The notes under the pieces are model-generated. The model was not told where the DNA came from and searched no databases. It worked only from the letters and a program-made list of their open reading frames with translations. Made by a program: the position numbers and the translations under genes. From Thalassotalea_B piscium_A (GTDB lineage Bacteria > Pseudomonadota > Gammaproteobacteria > Enterobacterales > Alteromonadaceae): DNA of 64,000 bases. The stretch is taken from assembly GCA_049347715.1 (NCBI GenBank), contig CP186339.1, positions 3,968,001 through 4,032,000 on the forward strand, in the 5' to 3' direction. Shown one piece after another: positions 9,108 through 17,049 of this stretch. Position 1 is the stretch's first letter; each line of letters begins with the position of its first letter.

Positions 9108-9863
9108 TCAACCCTTTTTATTATTATTATCTTGACGAGCCCAGTAGACACTCGCACTTATCATTAGTATTAACCAAGCAATTGCTAAACTAAACCATTG
9201 AAACGCATATCCTCGATGCTTTTCTGGTGGCATCACAATTGGCTGCCAGTTTTTTTCAAAACCTATTGTCTCTGTTTTATCTAAGTAAAGAACAAAGGGC
9301 AATAACTTTTCACCAATAATGGTCGAAAACTTAGTCAATTCAATTTGCTGTACCCTTAGCGGCCAAGTGATGTTGTTAAATTTTTGTTCACTCAACACAA
9401 TACCTTTATCGATAATACGTATATGACCTTTTATCGTATGTTTTCCTACTAATGGAGTAATATCAGGTAACACATCGCGGTTTACTGAACCTTGAACCCA
9501 ACCTAAATTCACTAACACATTACCACCTTCAATATGGATAACTTGTAATACCCGATATCCAAGTCGTCCTTGATGGGTTTGATTATCTAATAAAAAAACA
9601 AATTCCGGTTGGAACTGCCCGGTGAGTTGTAACGGGATATCATTAATATCGTCGAGGGTTTTCATAACATCTTTTAGTGCTGTATAGGTAAGCGCTTTTT
9701 GTGTCTGATATTTTTCAATACTTGCTAAACGTTGTTCTTTTTCTACCGCTCTTTCACTTTGCCATAATCCGAGCTTGATTAATCCGGAAAAGACAAGCAA
9801 AGTAAAAACAACCATCAGCCAATTTAACTGGCGAATATAAAGACCTAGTTCAGTTAACGTCAT
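9108..9863 (-). CDS. SURF1 family cytochrome oxidase biogenesis protein
   Basis: 251 residues with the SURF1 plan: one membrane helix at each end (about 15-33 and 222-242) and a periplasmic domain between. The LGLWQSERAxEK start and the C-terminal HRGYAFQWFSLA segment are typical. SURF1 helps insert heme a into subunit I. It begins the downstream half of the leftward cluster and its start region is divergent from a small DUF2909 gene 33 bp away, so a promoter probably lies between them. Confidence 0.92.
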   Translation of the reverse strand: MTLTELGLYIRQLNWLMVVFTLLVFSGLIKLGLWQSERAVEKEQRLASIEKYQTQKALTYTALKDVMKTLDDINDIPLQLTGQFQPEFVFLLDNQTHQGRLGYRVLQVIHIEGGNVLVNLGWVQGSVNRDVLPDITPLVGKHTIKGHIRIIDKGIVLSEQKFNNITWPLRVQQIELTKFSTIIGEKLLPFVLYLDKTETIGFEKNWQPIVMPPEKHRGYAFQWFSLAIAWLILMISASVYWARQDNNNKKG

Positions 9864-9896
9864 AGATTACCAATTAACATATTAAGAGAGGATTGT

Positions 9897-10106
9897 ATGA
9901 TCATTAAAATCATTATTGTTGGGTTACTTATATTTATGATTTACAACTTATTCAGAGCGTTAGTATTGATGAATAAAAATGATCCTGATCAGCCTAGTAT
10001 GTCTAAATTTATAGGCCGAAGAGTAATGACTTCAGTATTAATTGTTGTGCTATTACTCATTGGTATATTAACCGGAGTTATTACTCCCAATCCTCAACCT
10101 TTCTAA
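9897..10106 (+). CDS. DUF2909 family small membrane protein
   Basis: 69 residues with two membrane helices joined by a polar loop (KNDPDQPSMSKFIGRR). This matches the twin-helix DUF2909 family that sits beside oxidase genes in many gammaproteobacteria. It is the only rightward gene inside the oxidase cluster and is convergent with ctaE. A GAG-type ribosome site (AGAGAGGA) lies before the ATG. Function is unknown; a link to oxidase assembly is from location only. Confidence 0.85.
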   Translation: MIIKIIIVGLLIFMIYNLFRALVLMNKNDPDQPSMSKFIGRRVMTSVLIVVLLLIGILTGVITPNPQPF

Positions 10107-10111
10107 TTAGA

Positions 10112-10142
10112 ACGCTCTATTTTCTAAGCGAGAACAGAGCGT
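10112..10142. terminator. hairpin between the DUF2909 gene and ctaE
   Basis: ACGCTCT pairs with AGAGCGT around a 17-nt loop, followed by CCACTTTTATT. It lies between two convergent genes. The large loop makes it only a moderate terminator candidate. Confidence 0.5.
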
Positions 10143-10164
10143 CCACTTTTATTAAAAATTGTAT

Positions 10165-11049
10165 TTATAAAATATAAACAAACACAAATAACAGTACCCA
10201 AACCACATCAACAAAATGCCAGTACCAACTTGCTGCTTGAAATGCGAAATGATTTTTCGGCGTAAAGTGCCCTTTAAATACTCGAACAAGCATAACGAAT
10301 AACATAATAGTACCTAAGGTAACATGCATTCCGTGAAAGCCGGTTAGCATGTAAAAGGTATTACCATAAACGCCACTTGTTAAGTAAAGCTTCATTTCAT
10401 CAGCATAACCATGGGCGTACTCTAAGCCTTGGCAGTATAAAAATAAGACACCTAAAGCAACGGTTAATCCTAACCACATTTTTAACTGACCTCGGTTATC
10501 TTTTTCGAGGGCAATATGTGCTAAATGAGCCGTTATTGAGGACGTTAAAAGTAAGATAGTATTGATTAGTGGTAAGCCATACCATCCCATACCTGTGGTT
10601 TCAGTACCACTTGGTGTTTTAATTAGTGGCCAAGTAGCCGTGAACTCTGGCCATAACACCTGCCCCGTCATAGCATTATTCCCAGCACCATCTAACCAAG
10701 GAACAGAGAATGTTCTGGCATAAAGTAGGGCGCCAAAAAAGGCAGCGAAAAACATTACTTCTGAAAAAATAAACCAGCTCATTCCTTGACGGAAAGAGTT
10801 ATCCATTTGTGCACTATATTTACCTGACATTGATTCATTAATTACATTATTGAACCAACCGAATACCATATAAATAACTAGTGCAAATCCTGCGAGTAAA
10901 ATATAACCACCAATACCCGATTGTGCATTTTTAATTTCTGTTACGTAATTGGCGGCACCGATAGCAATTAAAAAAAGTGCAACTGCTCCGATAATAGGCC
11001 AATGACTTTGAGCGGGTACATAATAAGCTTCATATTCTTTTGTTGTCAT
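10165..11049 (-). CDS. ctaE: cytochrome c oxidase subunit III
   Basis: 294 residues with seven membrane helices, the normal size for bacterial subunit III. Conserved stretches include WFIFSEVMFFAAFFGALLY, GFHGMHVTLGT and the end WHFVDVVWVLLF. Subunit III stabilises the catalytic core and proton uptake. It follows ctaG by 29 bp in the coxB-ctaD-ctaG-ctaE order that is standard for aa3-type oxidases. Confidence 0.96.
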   Translation of the reverse strand: MTTKEYEAYYVPAQSHWPIIGAVALFLIAIGAANYVTEIKNAQSGIGGYILLAGFALVIYMVFGWFNNVINESMSGKYSAQMDNSFRQGMSWFIFSEVMFFAAFFGALLYARTFSVPWLDGAGNNAMTGQVLWPEFTATWPLIKTPSGTETTGMGWYGLPLINTILLLTSSITAHLAHIALEKDNRGQLKMWLGLTVALGVLFLYCQGLEYAHGYADEMKLYLTSGVYGNTFYMLTGFHGMHVTLGTIMLFVMLVRVFKGHFTPKNHFAFQAASWYWHFVDVVWVLLFVFVYIL

Positions 11050-11078
11050 AACTTTCCCCTGTGTTTAAGCGTAAACGC

Positions 11079-11651
11079 CTAAGTTTCAACCTTCGCCGTA
11101 ACATCGTATAACGTATAAGACAATGTAATTGTCGATACGTGTTCTGGCAATTCAGTATCTACATAAAACTGTAATGCCATTTCAACATCTTCTTGGGCTT
11201 TTAATGGTTGTTGGTTAAAACAAAAACACTCAATTTTTTGAAAATAAATCGCCGCTTGGCCGGGTGAAACTGAAGGGACAGCTTGACCTACTATGTCATT
11301 AAGCGATTTATTTTTTGCATAAAATTTAACGAGTTTCATTTCTCCAGGATGGACTTTCACTTCGTTTATCATAGGTTCGAACAACCAAGGAATTCCGTTG
11401 GCTGTTCGACTGATAAACTGCACCGTAATAGTACGACTTGTATCTATACCATTTTCATTCGTATTGGCTGCGGTGGTAGCTGTTTTTCCATTTAAACCTG
11501 TAATATCACAAAACACGTCATACAAAGGTACTAAAGCAAAACCAAAACCAAACATAGCAAAAACAACCAGTACTAATTTTTTCACTGTTTTGTTTTTTGC
11601 TTCATTAAGCTGTTTATTTTCAACTTTATTTTGATCTTGCTCTGTACTCAT
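11079..11651 (-). CDS. ctaG: cytochrome c oxidase assembly protein CtaG/Cox11
   Basis: 190 residues: cytosolic head, one membrane helix (about 27-45) and a periplasmic immunoglobulin-like domain. The copper-binding CFCF motif (KIECFCFNQQPL) of Cox11 is present, as is the YDVFCDITGLNGKT entry segment. It inserts copper into the CuB site of subunit I. It is encoded 12 bp after ctaD, its client. Confidence 0.95.
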   Translation of the reverse strand: MSTEQDQNKVENKQLNEAKNKTVKKLVLVVFAMFGFGFALVPLYDVFCDITGLNGKTATTAANTNENGIDTSRTITVQFISRTANGIPWLFEPMINEVKVHPGEMKLVKFYAKNKSLNDIVGQAVPSVSPGQAAIYFQKIECFCFNQQPLKAQEDVEMALQFYVDTELPEHVSTITLSYTLYDVTAKVET

Positions 11652-11663
11652 TTTAACTACCTA

Positions 11664-13253
11664 CTAGTCAATTTTAGGTGGTTTTTCAAAAGTATGGTAA
11701 GGCGCTGGACTTGGTACCGTCCATTCTAATCCTTCCGCACCTTCCCATGGTTTATCTGCTGCTTTTTCGCCGCCACGAATACATTTGATCACTACGGCAA
11801 GGAAAATCAGCTGTGATAAACCAAAGGCGAAACCGCCAATACTGACCCATTTATTAAAATCAGCAAACTGTAATGCGTAATCAGGTATACGACGTGGCAT
11901 ACCCGCCAAACCTAAAAAGTGCATCGGGAAGAATAGAATGTTGACTGAAATTAATGAACACCAAAAATGTGCTTTACTTAACTTGTCGCTATACATGTTC
12001 CCAGTCCATTTAGGTAACCAGTAATAAGCTCCCGCATAAATTGAAAACAGCGATCCGGTAACTAACACATAATGGAAATGCGCCACAACAAAATAGGTAT
12101 CATGATATTGAAAATCTACGGGTGTTAATGCCAGCATCAATCCAGAGAAACCCCCTATGGTAAATAAAATCACAAAGGCAATTGAAAATAACATTGGTAC
12201 TTCAAAGGTCATTGAACCACGCCACATAGTGGCTGCCCAGTTAAAGACTTTCACCCCAGTAGGAATGGCGATCAACATAGTACAGTACATAAAGAATAAC
12301 TCACCAAACAGTGGCATTCCTGTAGTGAACATATGATGAGCCCAAACAACAAATGATAAAACAGCTATCGATGCCGTAGCATAAACCATTGAACTGTAAC
12401 CAAATAGTTGCTTACGAGCAAAAGCAGGTATGATAGTTGATACAATACCAAAGGCAGGTAATATCATAATGTAAACTTCTGGATGACCAAAGAACCAGAA
12501 TATATGCTGGAACATAACTGGGTCACCGCCACCGGCAGCATTAAAGAAACTGGTACCAAAATAGGTATCGGTTAAAATCATGGTTACTGCACCGGCCAAC
12601 ACCGGCATTACAGCAATCAATAAATATGCGGTGATAAAAAATGTCCAAACAAACATTGGCATTTTCATATAGGTCATACCTGGTGCACGCATATTCATAA
12701 TGGTAACAACAATATTAATTGCCCCCATTATTGATGAGATACCCATAATATGAACGGCAAATACAAAAAATGCCGTGCTACCGTTTGAATAGGTAGTTGA
12801 TAGTGGCGCGTAAAACGTCCAACCAAAGTTAGGTGCGCCTGATTCCATAAAGAAAGAAGAAAGTAGTATTGAAAATGCAAAAGGCAAAATCCAAAAACTC
12901 CAGTTATTCATTCTCGGCAACGCCATATCTGGCGCACCAATCATCATTGGAATCATCCAGTTAGCAAAACCAGTGAAAGCAGGCATAATGGCACCAAACA
13001 CCATAATTAAACCATGGACGGTTGTTAGCTGATTAAAGAAATCAGGCTCAACAAACTGTAATCCAGGCTGAAATAATTCAGCGCGAATAACCATGGCTAA
13101 TGCCCCACCAGTTAATAACATGATGAATGAGAACCAAAGGTATAAAGTACCAATATCTTTATGGTTGGTGGTATACAACCAACGTTTTAACCCCGTCATT
13201 TTATGATCGTGATGATCGTGCTCATGCGAGTCGTGAATAGCTTCTGTAGTCAT
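11664..13253 (-). CDS. ctaD: cytochrome c oxidase subunit I (aa3-type)
   Basis: 529 residues with 12 membrane helices. All key residues are visible: heme a ligand in TVHGLIM, the CuB His and cross-linked Tyr in GHPEVYI, the CuB His pair in WAHHMFT, and the heme a3/heme a His in VVAHFHYV. The E in the HPE motif marks an A1-type heme-copper oxidase. The N-terminus is His-rich (HDSHEHDHHDHK), perhaps transient metal binding. It is the catalytic oxygen-reducing, proton-pumping subunit and follows coxB by 11 bp. Confidence 0.98.
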   Translation of the reverse strand: MTTEAIHDSHEHDHHDHKMTGLKRWLYTTNHKDIGTLYLWFSFIMLLTGGALAMVIRAELFQPGLQFVEPDFFNQLTTVHGLIMVFGAIMPAFTGFANWMIPMMIGAPDMALPRMNNWSFWILPFAFSILLSSFFMESGAPNFGWTFYAPLSTTYSNGSTAFFVFAVHIMGISSIMGAINIVVTIMNMRAPGMTYMKMPMFVWTFFITAYLLIAVMPVLAGAVTMILTDTYFGTSFFNAAGGGDPVMFQHIFWFFGHPEVYIMILPAFGIVSTIIPAFARKQLFGYSSMVYATASIAVLSFVVWAHHMFTTGMPLFGELFFMYCTMLIAIPTGVKVFNWAATMWRGSMTFEVPMLFSIAFVILFTIGGFSGLMLALTPVDFQYHDTYFVVAHFHYVLVTGSLFSIYAGAYYWLPKWTGNMYSDKLSKAHFWCSLISVNILFFPMHFLGLAGMPRRIPDYALQFADFNKWVSIGGFAFGLSQLIFLAVVIKCIRGGEKAADKPWEGAEGLEWTVPSPAPYHTFEKPPKID

Positions 13254-13264
13254 TATTCTTCCTC

Positions 13265-14824
13265 CTACTTAGCACTTGCAGCATCAATGTCTGCGGGTTG
13301 AACAATATCGCCAGTTTTATTACCAAAGGCATTTCGCTCATAGGTGATAACTGCTGCGATATCCGTTTTAGATAATGAAGCTTTAAAAGCCACCATTGCC
13401 GGATTTTTCTTACTTCCATTTAAAACAATATCAATATGTCCTTTAACATCACCGGTCACAATTGGACTACCAATTAAACTTGGAAATGCAGGAGGTACTC
13501 CAGCTCCGGTAGGTTGATGACATGCCATACACGAAGAGTTGTAAACCTTCTCACCTTTCGCCATTAGCTCATCAAATGTATATGTTTTAGTCACATCTTC
13601 AGTCACTTCATTAGCAACTTGGGTTGCTAAATCATCAACAACTTGCTCTACAGCTTCAGTTGTCACTGCCGCTTGCGGTGCGGTAGTCCCAGAAAGTGCC
13701 TGTACGTCAGCAGCCTGTACCGTATCACCAGTATCGTTACCCCAAGCATTACGCTCGTAAGTAACAACAGCTGCAATTTCTTTTAAGCTCAATTGCTTAC
13801 CGAATGCTTGCATACCTGTGCCTGCACGACCATTTACGACAACATTAATATGCTCATCAATACTACCTGTGGTGGTAAAAGCACTACCTTTAAGCGCTGG
13901 AAATGCTGGTGGTAAACCTAAGCCTGTTGCTTGATGACACGCAGCACAATGTGCAATGTAAGTTGTTTCACCTAATTGCATTAGTTCTTCTTTAGATGCA
14001 GAAGCATTTAAAGAAGCCGCTTCTGCAGCCGCAGCATCCGCTTTTAATTGATGCTGTTCTTTAATCCATAAAGCAAAATCATCTTCAGTTTTTACTTCAA
14101 CAACTATTGGCATAAAACCATGATCTTTACCACAAAGCTCAGCACACTGACCTCGATAAATACCCGGTTCATTGACAATAGCCCAAGCTTCGTTAATGAA
14201 ACCGGGATTAGCATCTTGTTTAATGGCAAATGCGGGTACCCACCACGAATGAATAACATCATCCGATGTCATTAAGAAACGTACTTTTTGGTTTGTGGGA
14301 ATAACAAGGTGTTTATCAACTTCTAGCAGGTAGTGTTCACCTTTGCCTTCTGTTTCGCCTTTTTGATTTTCGTACTGCGCTCTTGGTGTTGAGAGCACCG
14401 AATAGAATTCTATGTCTTGATCAAAATATTTATAATGCCACTTCCACTGAGATCCGGTAATTTGAATCGTTAAATCGGAATCGTCATTATTCTCCATTGA
14501 TACAAGTGTTTTAGTTGCCGGGATGGCCATACCGATAAGAATCAAGATCGGAACAATAGTCCAAATGATCTCTACTTTCGTGCTTTCATGAAATGTGGCG
14601 GCTTTAGCCCCTTTCGATTTTCGATGAAAAATCATTGACCAAAACATTGCACCAAAAACGACAATACCAATAGCGGTACAAACATAAAGTGCGAACATAT
14701 GTAAACCATATACCTCGTTACTTATGTCTGTGACACCTTTGGTTAAATTTAATTGTTTTTCTGCCCAAGCCATACTAGGAACAAACATTCCTAATAAAAG
14801 CCAACCTAGGTTACGTCTTTTCAC
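13265..14824 (-). CDS. coxB: cytochrome c oxidase subunit II with two C-terminal cytochrome c domains
   Basis: 519 residues from a GTG at 14824, chosen because GGAG lies seven bases upstream and the signal peptide (ending MAWA) then has normal length; the longer ATG at 14860 has no ribosome site. Order: signal peptide, two membrane helices (about 35-65 and 85-110), CuA domain (H192, C227, C231, H235, M238), then two cytochrome c domains with CAACH at 293-297 and CMACH at 432-436, joined by an Ala/Val/Glu-rich linker. CuA takes electrons from cytochrome c; the fused hemes make it a caa3-like (ccaa3) subunit. First gene of the operon. Confidence 0.96.
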   Translation of the reverse strand: MKRRNLGWLLLGMFVPSMAWAEKQLNLTKGVTDISNEVYGLHMFALYVCTAIGIVVFGAMFWSMIFHRKSKGAKAATFHESTKVEIIWTIVPILILIGMAIPATKTLVSMENNDDSDLTIQITGSQWKWHYKYFDQDIEFYSVLSTPRAQYENQKGETEGKGEHYLLEVDKHLVIPTNQKVRFLMTSDDVIHSWWVPAFAIKQDANPGFINEAWAIVNEPGIYRGQCAELCGKDHGFMPIVVEVKTEDDFALWIKEQHQLKADAAAAEAASLNASASKEELMQLGETTYIAHCAACHQATGLGLPPAFPALKGSAFTTTGSIDEHINVVVNGRAGTGMQAFGKQLSLKEIAAVVTYERNAWGNDTGDTVQAADVQALSGTTAPQAAVTTEAVEQVVDDLATQVANEVTEDVTKTYTFDELMAKGEKVYNSSCMACHQPTGAGVPPAFPSLIGSPIVTGDVKGHIDIVLNGSKKNPAMVAFKASLSKTDIAAVITYERNAFGNKTGDIVQPADIDAASAK

Positions 14825-15002
14825 TCGACATCTCCTTACCCCTCTAAGTTCAAAAACCATACACTTACAGTAGTAATTACCATTAATGCACTAGTTTCTA
14901 ATCGTTGTTTTGTTGTTATTATTTGACGAATTATTAATCACACTTAGGTCCGTCTTATTATTTTATTTTTTGGTTATTTTCTATTCTAGAATTACTCAAA
15001 AG

Positions 15003-15016
15003 TTGATCTAGGTCAA
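15003..15016. promoter_or_regulatory. FNR/EtrA-like dyad upstream of the oxidase operon
   Basis: TTGATCTAGGTCAA agrees with the FNR/Anr consensus TTGAT-N4-ATCAA at nine of ten positions. It lies 179 bp before the coxB start. Oxygen control of a terminal oxidase operon is expected, so the site is plausible, but it is a single short match. Confidence 0.45.
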
Positions 15017-15159
15017 ATCATAAATTTGGAAAGCTTTTATAAAAAACCGAATAATAACAATAGAGTGTAAGCTCTAAAAGGATGAGAGCCTTGATATGAG
15101 AGGGCTGTCTTAATTGTATGCTCTTTAACCAGACAGGTAGAAATAATTTAATTTTAGGC

Positions 15160-15197
15160 AAAAAAAATAGATTGCTTTTTGTACAAAAAACAATCTA
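15160..15197 (-). terminator. rho-independent terminator of lexA
   Basis: On the minus strand TAGATTG pairs with CAATCTA, with an A/T inner stem centred on GTAC, and is followed directly by a run of eight T. It lies about 100 bp after the lexA stop. Confidence 0.75.
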
Positions 15198-15293
15198 ATG
15201 AAAAGGTTACGTTCAATTAGCAATGTAGAGGTGGTACCTCTATCAAAAAATAAAAATGCCTATTAATCGTTAAGTATTCATGATCTTAGTTAA

Positions 15294-15917
15294 CTACATC
15301 CAATCAGCAGATCGAATAACACCAACAGCAAGACCTTCAATATTAAAATGTTGCGTACTCAGATCAACCTTAATTGGAGAAAAGGCTTCATTTTCTGCAT
15401 GTAAATACACAATATTGCCTTCACGTTTGTAGCGTTTAACTGTCACATCGTCTTCAACACGAGCAACGATTACTTGACCGTTTTGTACATCCGTTGTTTG
15501 ATGTACTGCTAATAAATCACCGTCGAGAATACCAATGTCTTTCATACTTTCGCCATTGACTCTTAATAAATAATTGGCGGAAGGATGAAATAGATTACCA
15601 TCAACTTTGTAATGGTCTTCTACATGTTCTTGGGCAAGAATAGGCTCACCAGCAGCCACTCGACCAATTAATGGTAAACCTGACTCCTCAATAAACTCTT
15701 CCGCTAAACGAATGCCGCGAGAAGTACCAGGCAACATTTCAATATAGCCTTTTTTAGCTAAAGCCTTTAAATGCTCTTCCGCTGCATTAGCCGATTTAAA
15801 ACCAAAAAACGTAGCTATTTCAGCCCTCGTTGGCGGCATACCCGTATCTGAAATTTTTTCTTTGATTAGATCAAAAATTTGTTGTTGTCTTGAAGTTAAC
15901 GGACGAAATTCAGTCAT
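15294..15917 (-). CDS. lexA: LexA repressor, SOS regulon
   Basis: 207 residues from the ATG at 15917 (AGGA nine bases upstream). The longer frame to 15980 would place both SOS boxes inside the gene, so it is rejected. The N-terminal winged HTH (about 1-70) starts PLTSRQQQIFDLI. The C-terminal S24 domain has the self-cleavage site A89-G90 in VAAGEP and the Ser/Lys dyad S124 (GESMKD) and K161 (VTVKRY), each five residues beyond the E. coli positions. It represses DNA-repair genes and is cleaved when RecA is activated. Autoregulation is indicated by two upstream boxes. Confidence 0.97.
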   Translation of the reverse strand: MTEFRPLTSRQQQIFDLIKEKISDTGMPPTRAEIATFFGFKSANAAEEHLKALAKKGYIEMLPGTSRGIRLAEEFIEESGLPLIGRVAAGEPILAQEHVEDHYKVDGNLFHPSANYLLRVNGESMKDIGILDGDLLAVHQTTDVQNGQVIVARVEDDVTVKRYKREGNIVYLHAENEAFSPIKVDLSTQHFNIEGLAVGVIRSADWM

Positions 15918-15928
15918 TTTATACATTC

Positions 15929-15944
15929 CTGTATTTTTACACAG
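15929..15944. promoter_or_regulatory. SOS box 1 of lexA
   Basis: CTGT-ATTTTTAC-ACAG matches the LexA consensus CTGT-N8-ACAG exactly at both half-sites. It ends 12 bp before the lexA ATG. Confidence 0.88.
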
Positions 15945-15949
15945 CGATA

Positions 15950-15965
15950 CTGTTATTGTATACAG
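15950..15965. promoter_or_regulatory. SOS box 2 of lexA
   Basis: CTGT-TATTGTAT-ACAG also matches CTGT-N8-ACAG exactly. It is 21 bp from box 1 (two helical turns), the arrangement known for E. coli lexA. A third, weaker dyad CTGT-N8-ACAA follows at 15967-15982. Confidence 0.88.
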
Positions 15966-16120
15966 ACTGTTAATAAACACAAGTCCTTATTAACTAACTT
16001 AGTGCTGATGTGTAGGTTTAAGATTCAGTGAATTTTTTTCCAAATGAGTGAATCTCTTTATTCATCAAGCCTGCAACTGAGTTTCGTTTGATGTTTTATA
16101 CTTCTAAATTCTATAAGTCG

Positions 16121-17038
16121 TTAATCTGGCTCGTAATTTAAAAACATATCTCGAATCTGTTGTTTGTTTGAGTATTTATCGATACACATATAGCCTTTTG
16201 CTTCAAGTTTGAGCCAAAGTTCGATTGCCGAATGTAAACCGAAATTGCTTTCCTCAGGAGAAACATCTTTAAGATATTGTTTTGGCATTTCTAAAAATTC
16301 ATCAACATACCAAGTACCACTGAGTTCAAAACTAAAACTATCTAGTTCAAAGTCATATGCTGGTAATACTTCGCCTGAAGAGAATTTAGAAAGCCATTGA
16401 TGCTCACATGTTTTGCCAATCAACCAAACATCATTATTCATAGCTATAGAAGCACACGCAGCATAATAACCTCGGCACTTCCAATAAGAATGCACCCAGC
16501 CGCCAAAGATATGTAACCTTTGGATTTGCCTATCATTTATTTGCCCAATGTTTTCTATGATGACAATCGCAGAGCTATATCCATCGATTGATGATAGTTT
16601 GTCTGGTCGAAGCGCATACCCTGAAAGCTCATTACCTTTGGCTTTTAATTTTGAGAAGAAATTAACGCATTCCTCTGGTGTTTTATAAAAATGATGAATC
16701 TTAAAAATTTCTTCAGACGCACCATGCAACCACTCAAGATTAATTCCAAATAACTTTGCCGCATCATGCAAGATCTCTTCAGTTAGCTTTTCTATCAATT
16801 TGTCTGGAGTAGAACAATCCGCTATTGTTAAACCATGCTCGAAGAAGCCAGAAATCTGACTTCTTGAAACTCCATGAGATTCAAATAATTTTAGAAATCT
16901 CTCGGCAGGACACGTTTTAGATTTACTAGCTAACGCCTTACTTTTTAGTTGCTTTTTCCAAATAGCAAAGGCTGAATATATCGCTATTAAACCAGATGCT
17001 ATACCTATCAAAGAGTTCGTGTCTGATAACCAATCCAT
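16121..17038 (-). CDS. membrane-anchored protein with HTH-like region, unknown
   Basis: 305 residues. An N-terminal helix (about 10-30, GIASGLIAIYSAFAIW) suggests a membrane anchor. Residues about 45-110 (AERFLKLFESHGVSRSQISGFF to LFGINLEWLHGASEEIF) resemble an XRE-like helix-turn-helix region found in uncharacterised proteins. The rest (about 130-305) is a globular domain with many Trp and Cys. It lies directly after the restriction-modification pseudogene on the same strand, at the lexA-side edge of the accessory island, so it may be defence cargo. I do not recognise a defined family. Confidence 0.65.
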   Translation of the reverse strand: MDWLSDTNSLIGIASGLIAIYSAFAIWKKQLKSKALASKSKTCPAERFLKLFESHGVSRSQISGFFEHGLTIADCSTPDKLIEKLTEEILHDAAKLFGINLEWLHGASEEIFKIHHFYKTPEECVNFFSKLKAKGNELSGYALRPDKLSSIDGYSSAIVIIENIGQINDRQIQRLHIFGGWVHSYWKCRGYYAACASIAMNNDVWLIGKTCEHQWLSKFSSGEVLPAYDFELDSFSFELSGTWYVDEFLEMPKQYLKDVSPEESNFGLHSAIELWLKLEAKGYMCIDKYSNKQQIRDMFLNYEPD

Positions 17039-17049
17039 GCTTTTTATCT

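Larger units (their letters stand above)
14825..15293. other. intergenic region between lexA and coxB
   Basis: No coding frame is evident. It holds the lexA terminator (15160-15197), a short perfect inverted repeat TAGAGGT-GGT-ACCTCTA at 15226-15242 with no T run, and an FNR-like dyad at 15003-15016. The 180 bp from that dyad to the coxB start is AT-rich and should contain the oxidase promoter, but I cannot assign -35/-10 boxes with confidence. Confidence 0.6.

Noticed and set aside
15226..15242. TAGAGGT-GGT-ACCTCTA as a second lexA terminator
   Set aside because: No T run follows on either strand, and a proper terminator lies at 15160-15197.
15918..15980. Longer LexA start at 15980
   Set aside because: It would put both SOS boxes inside the coding sequence and adds 21 residues absent from the family.
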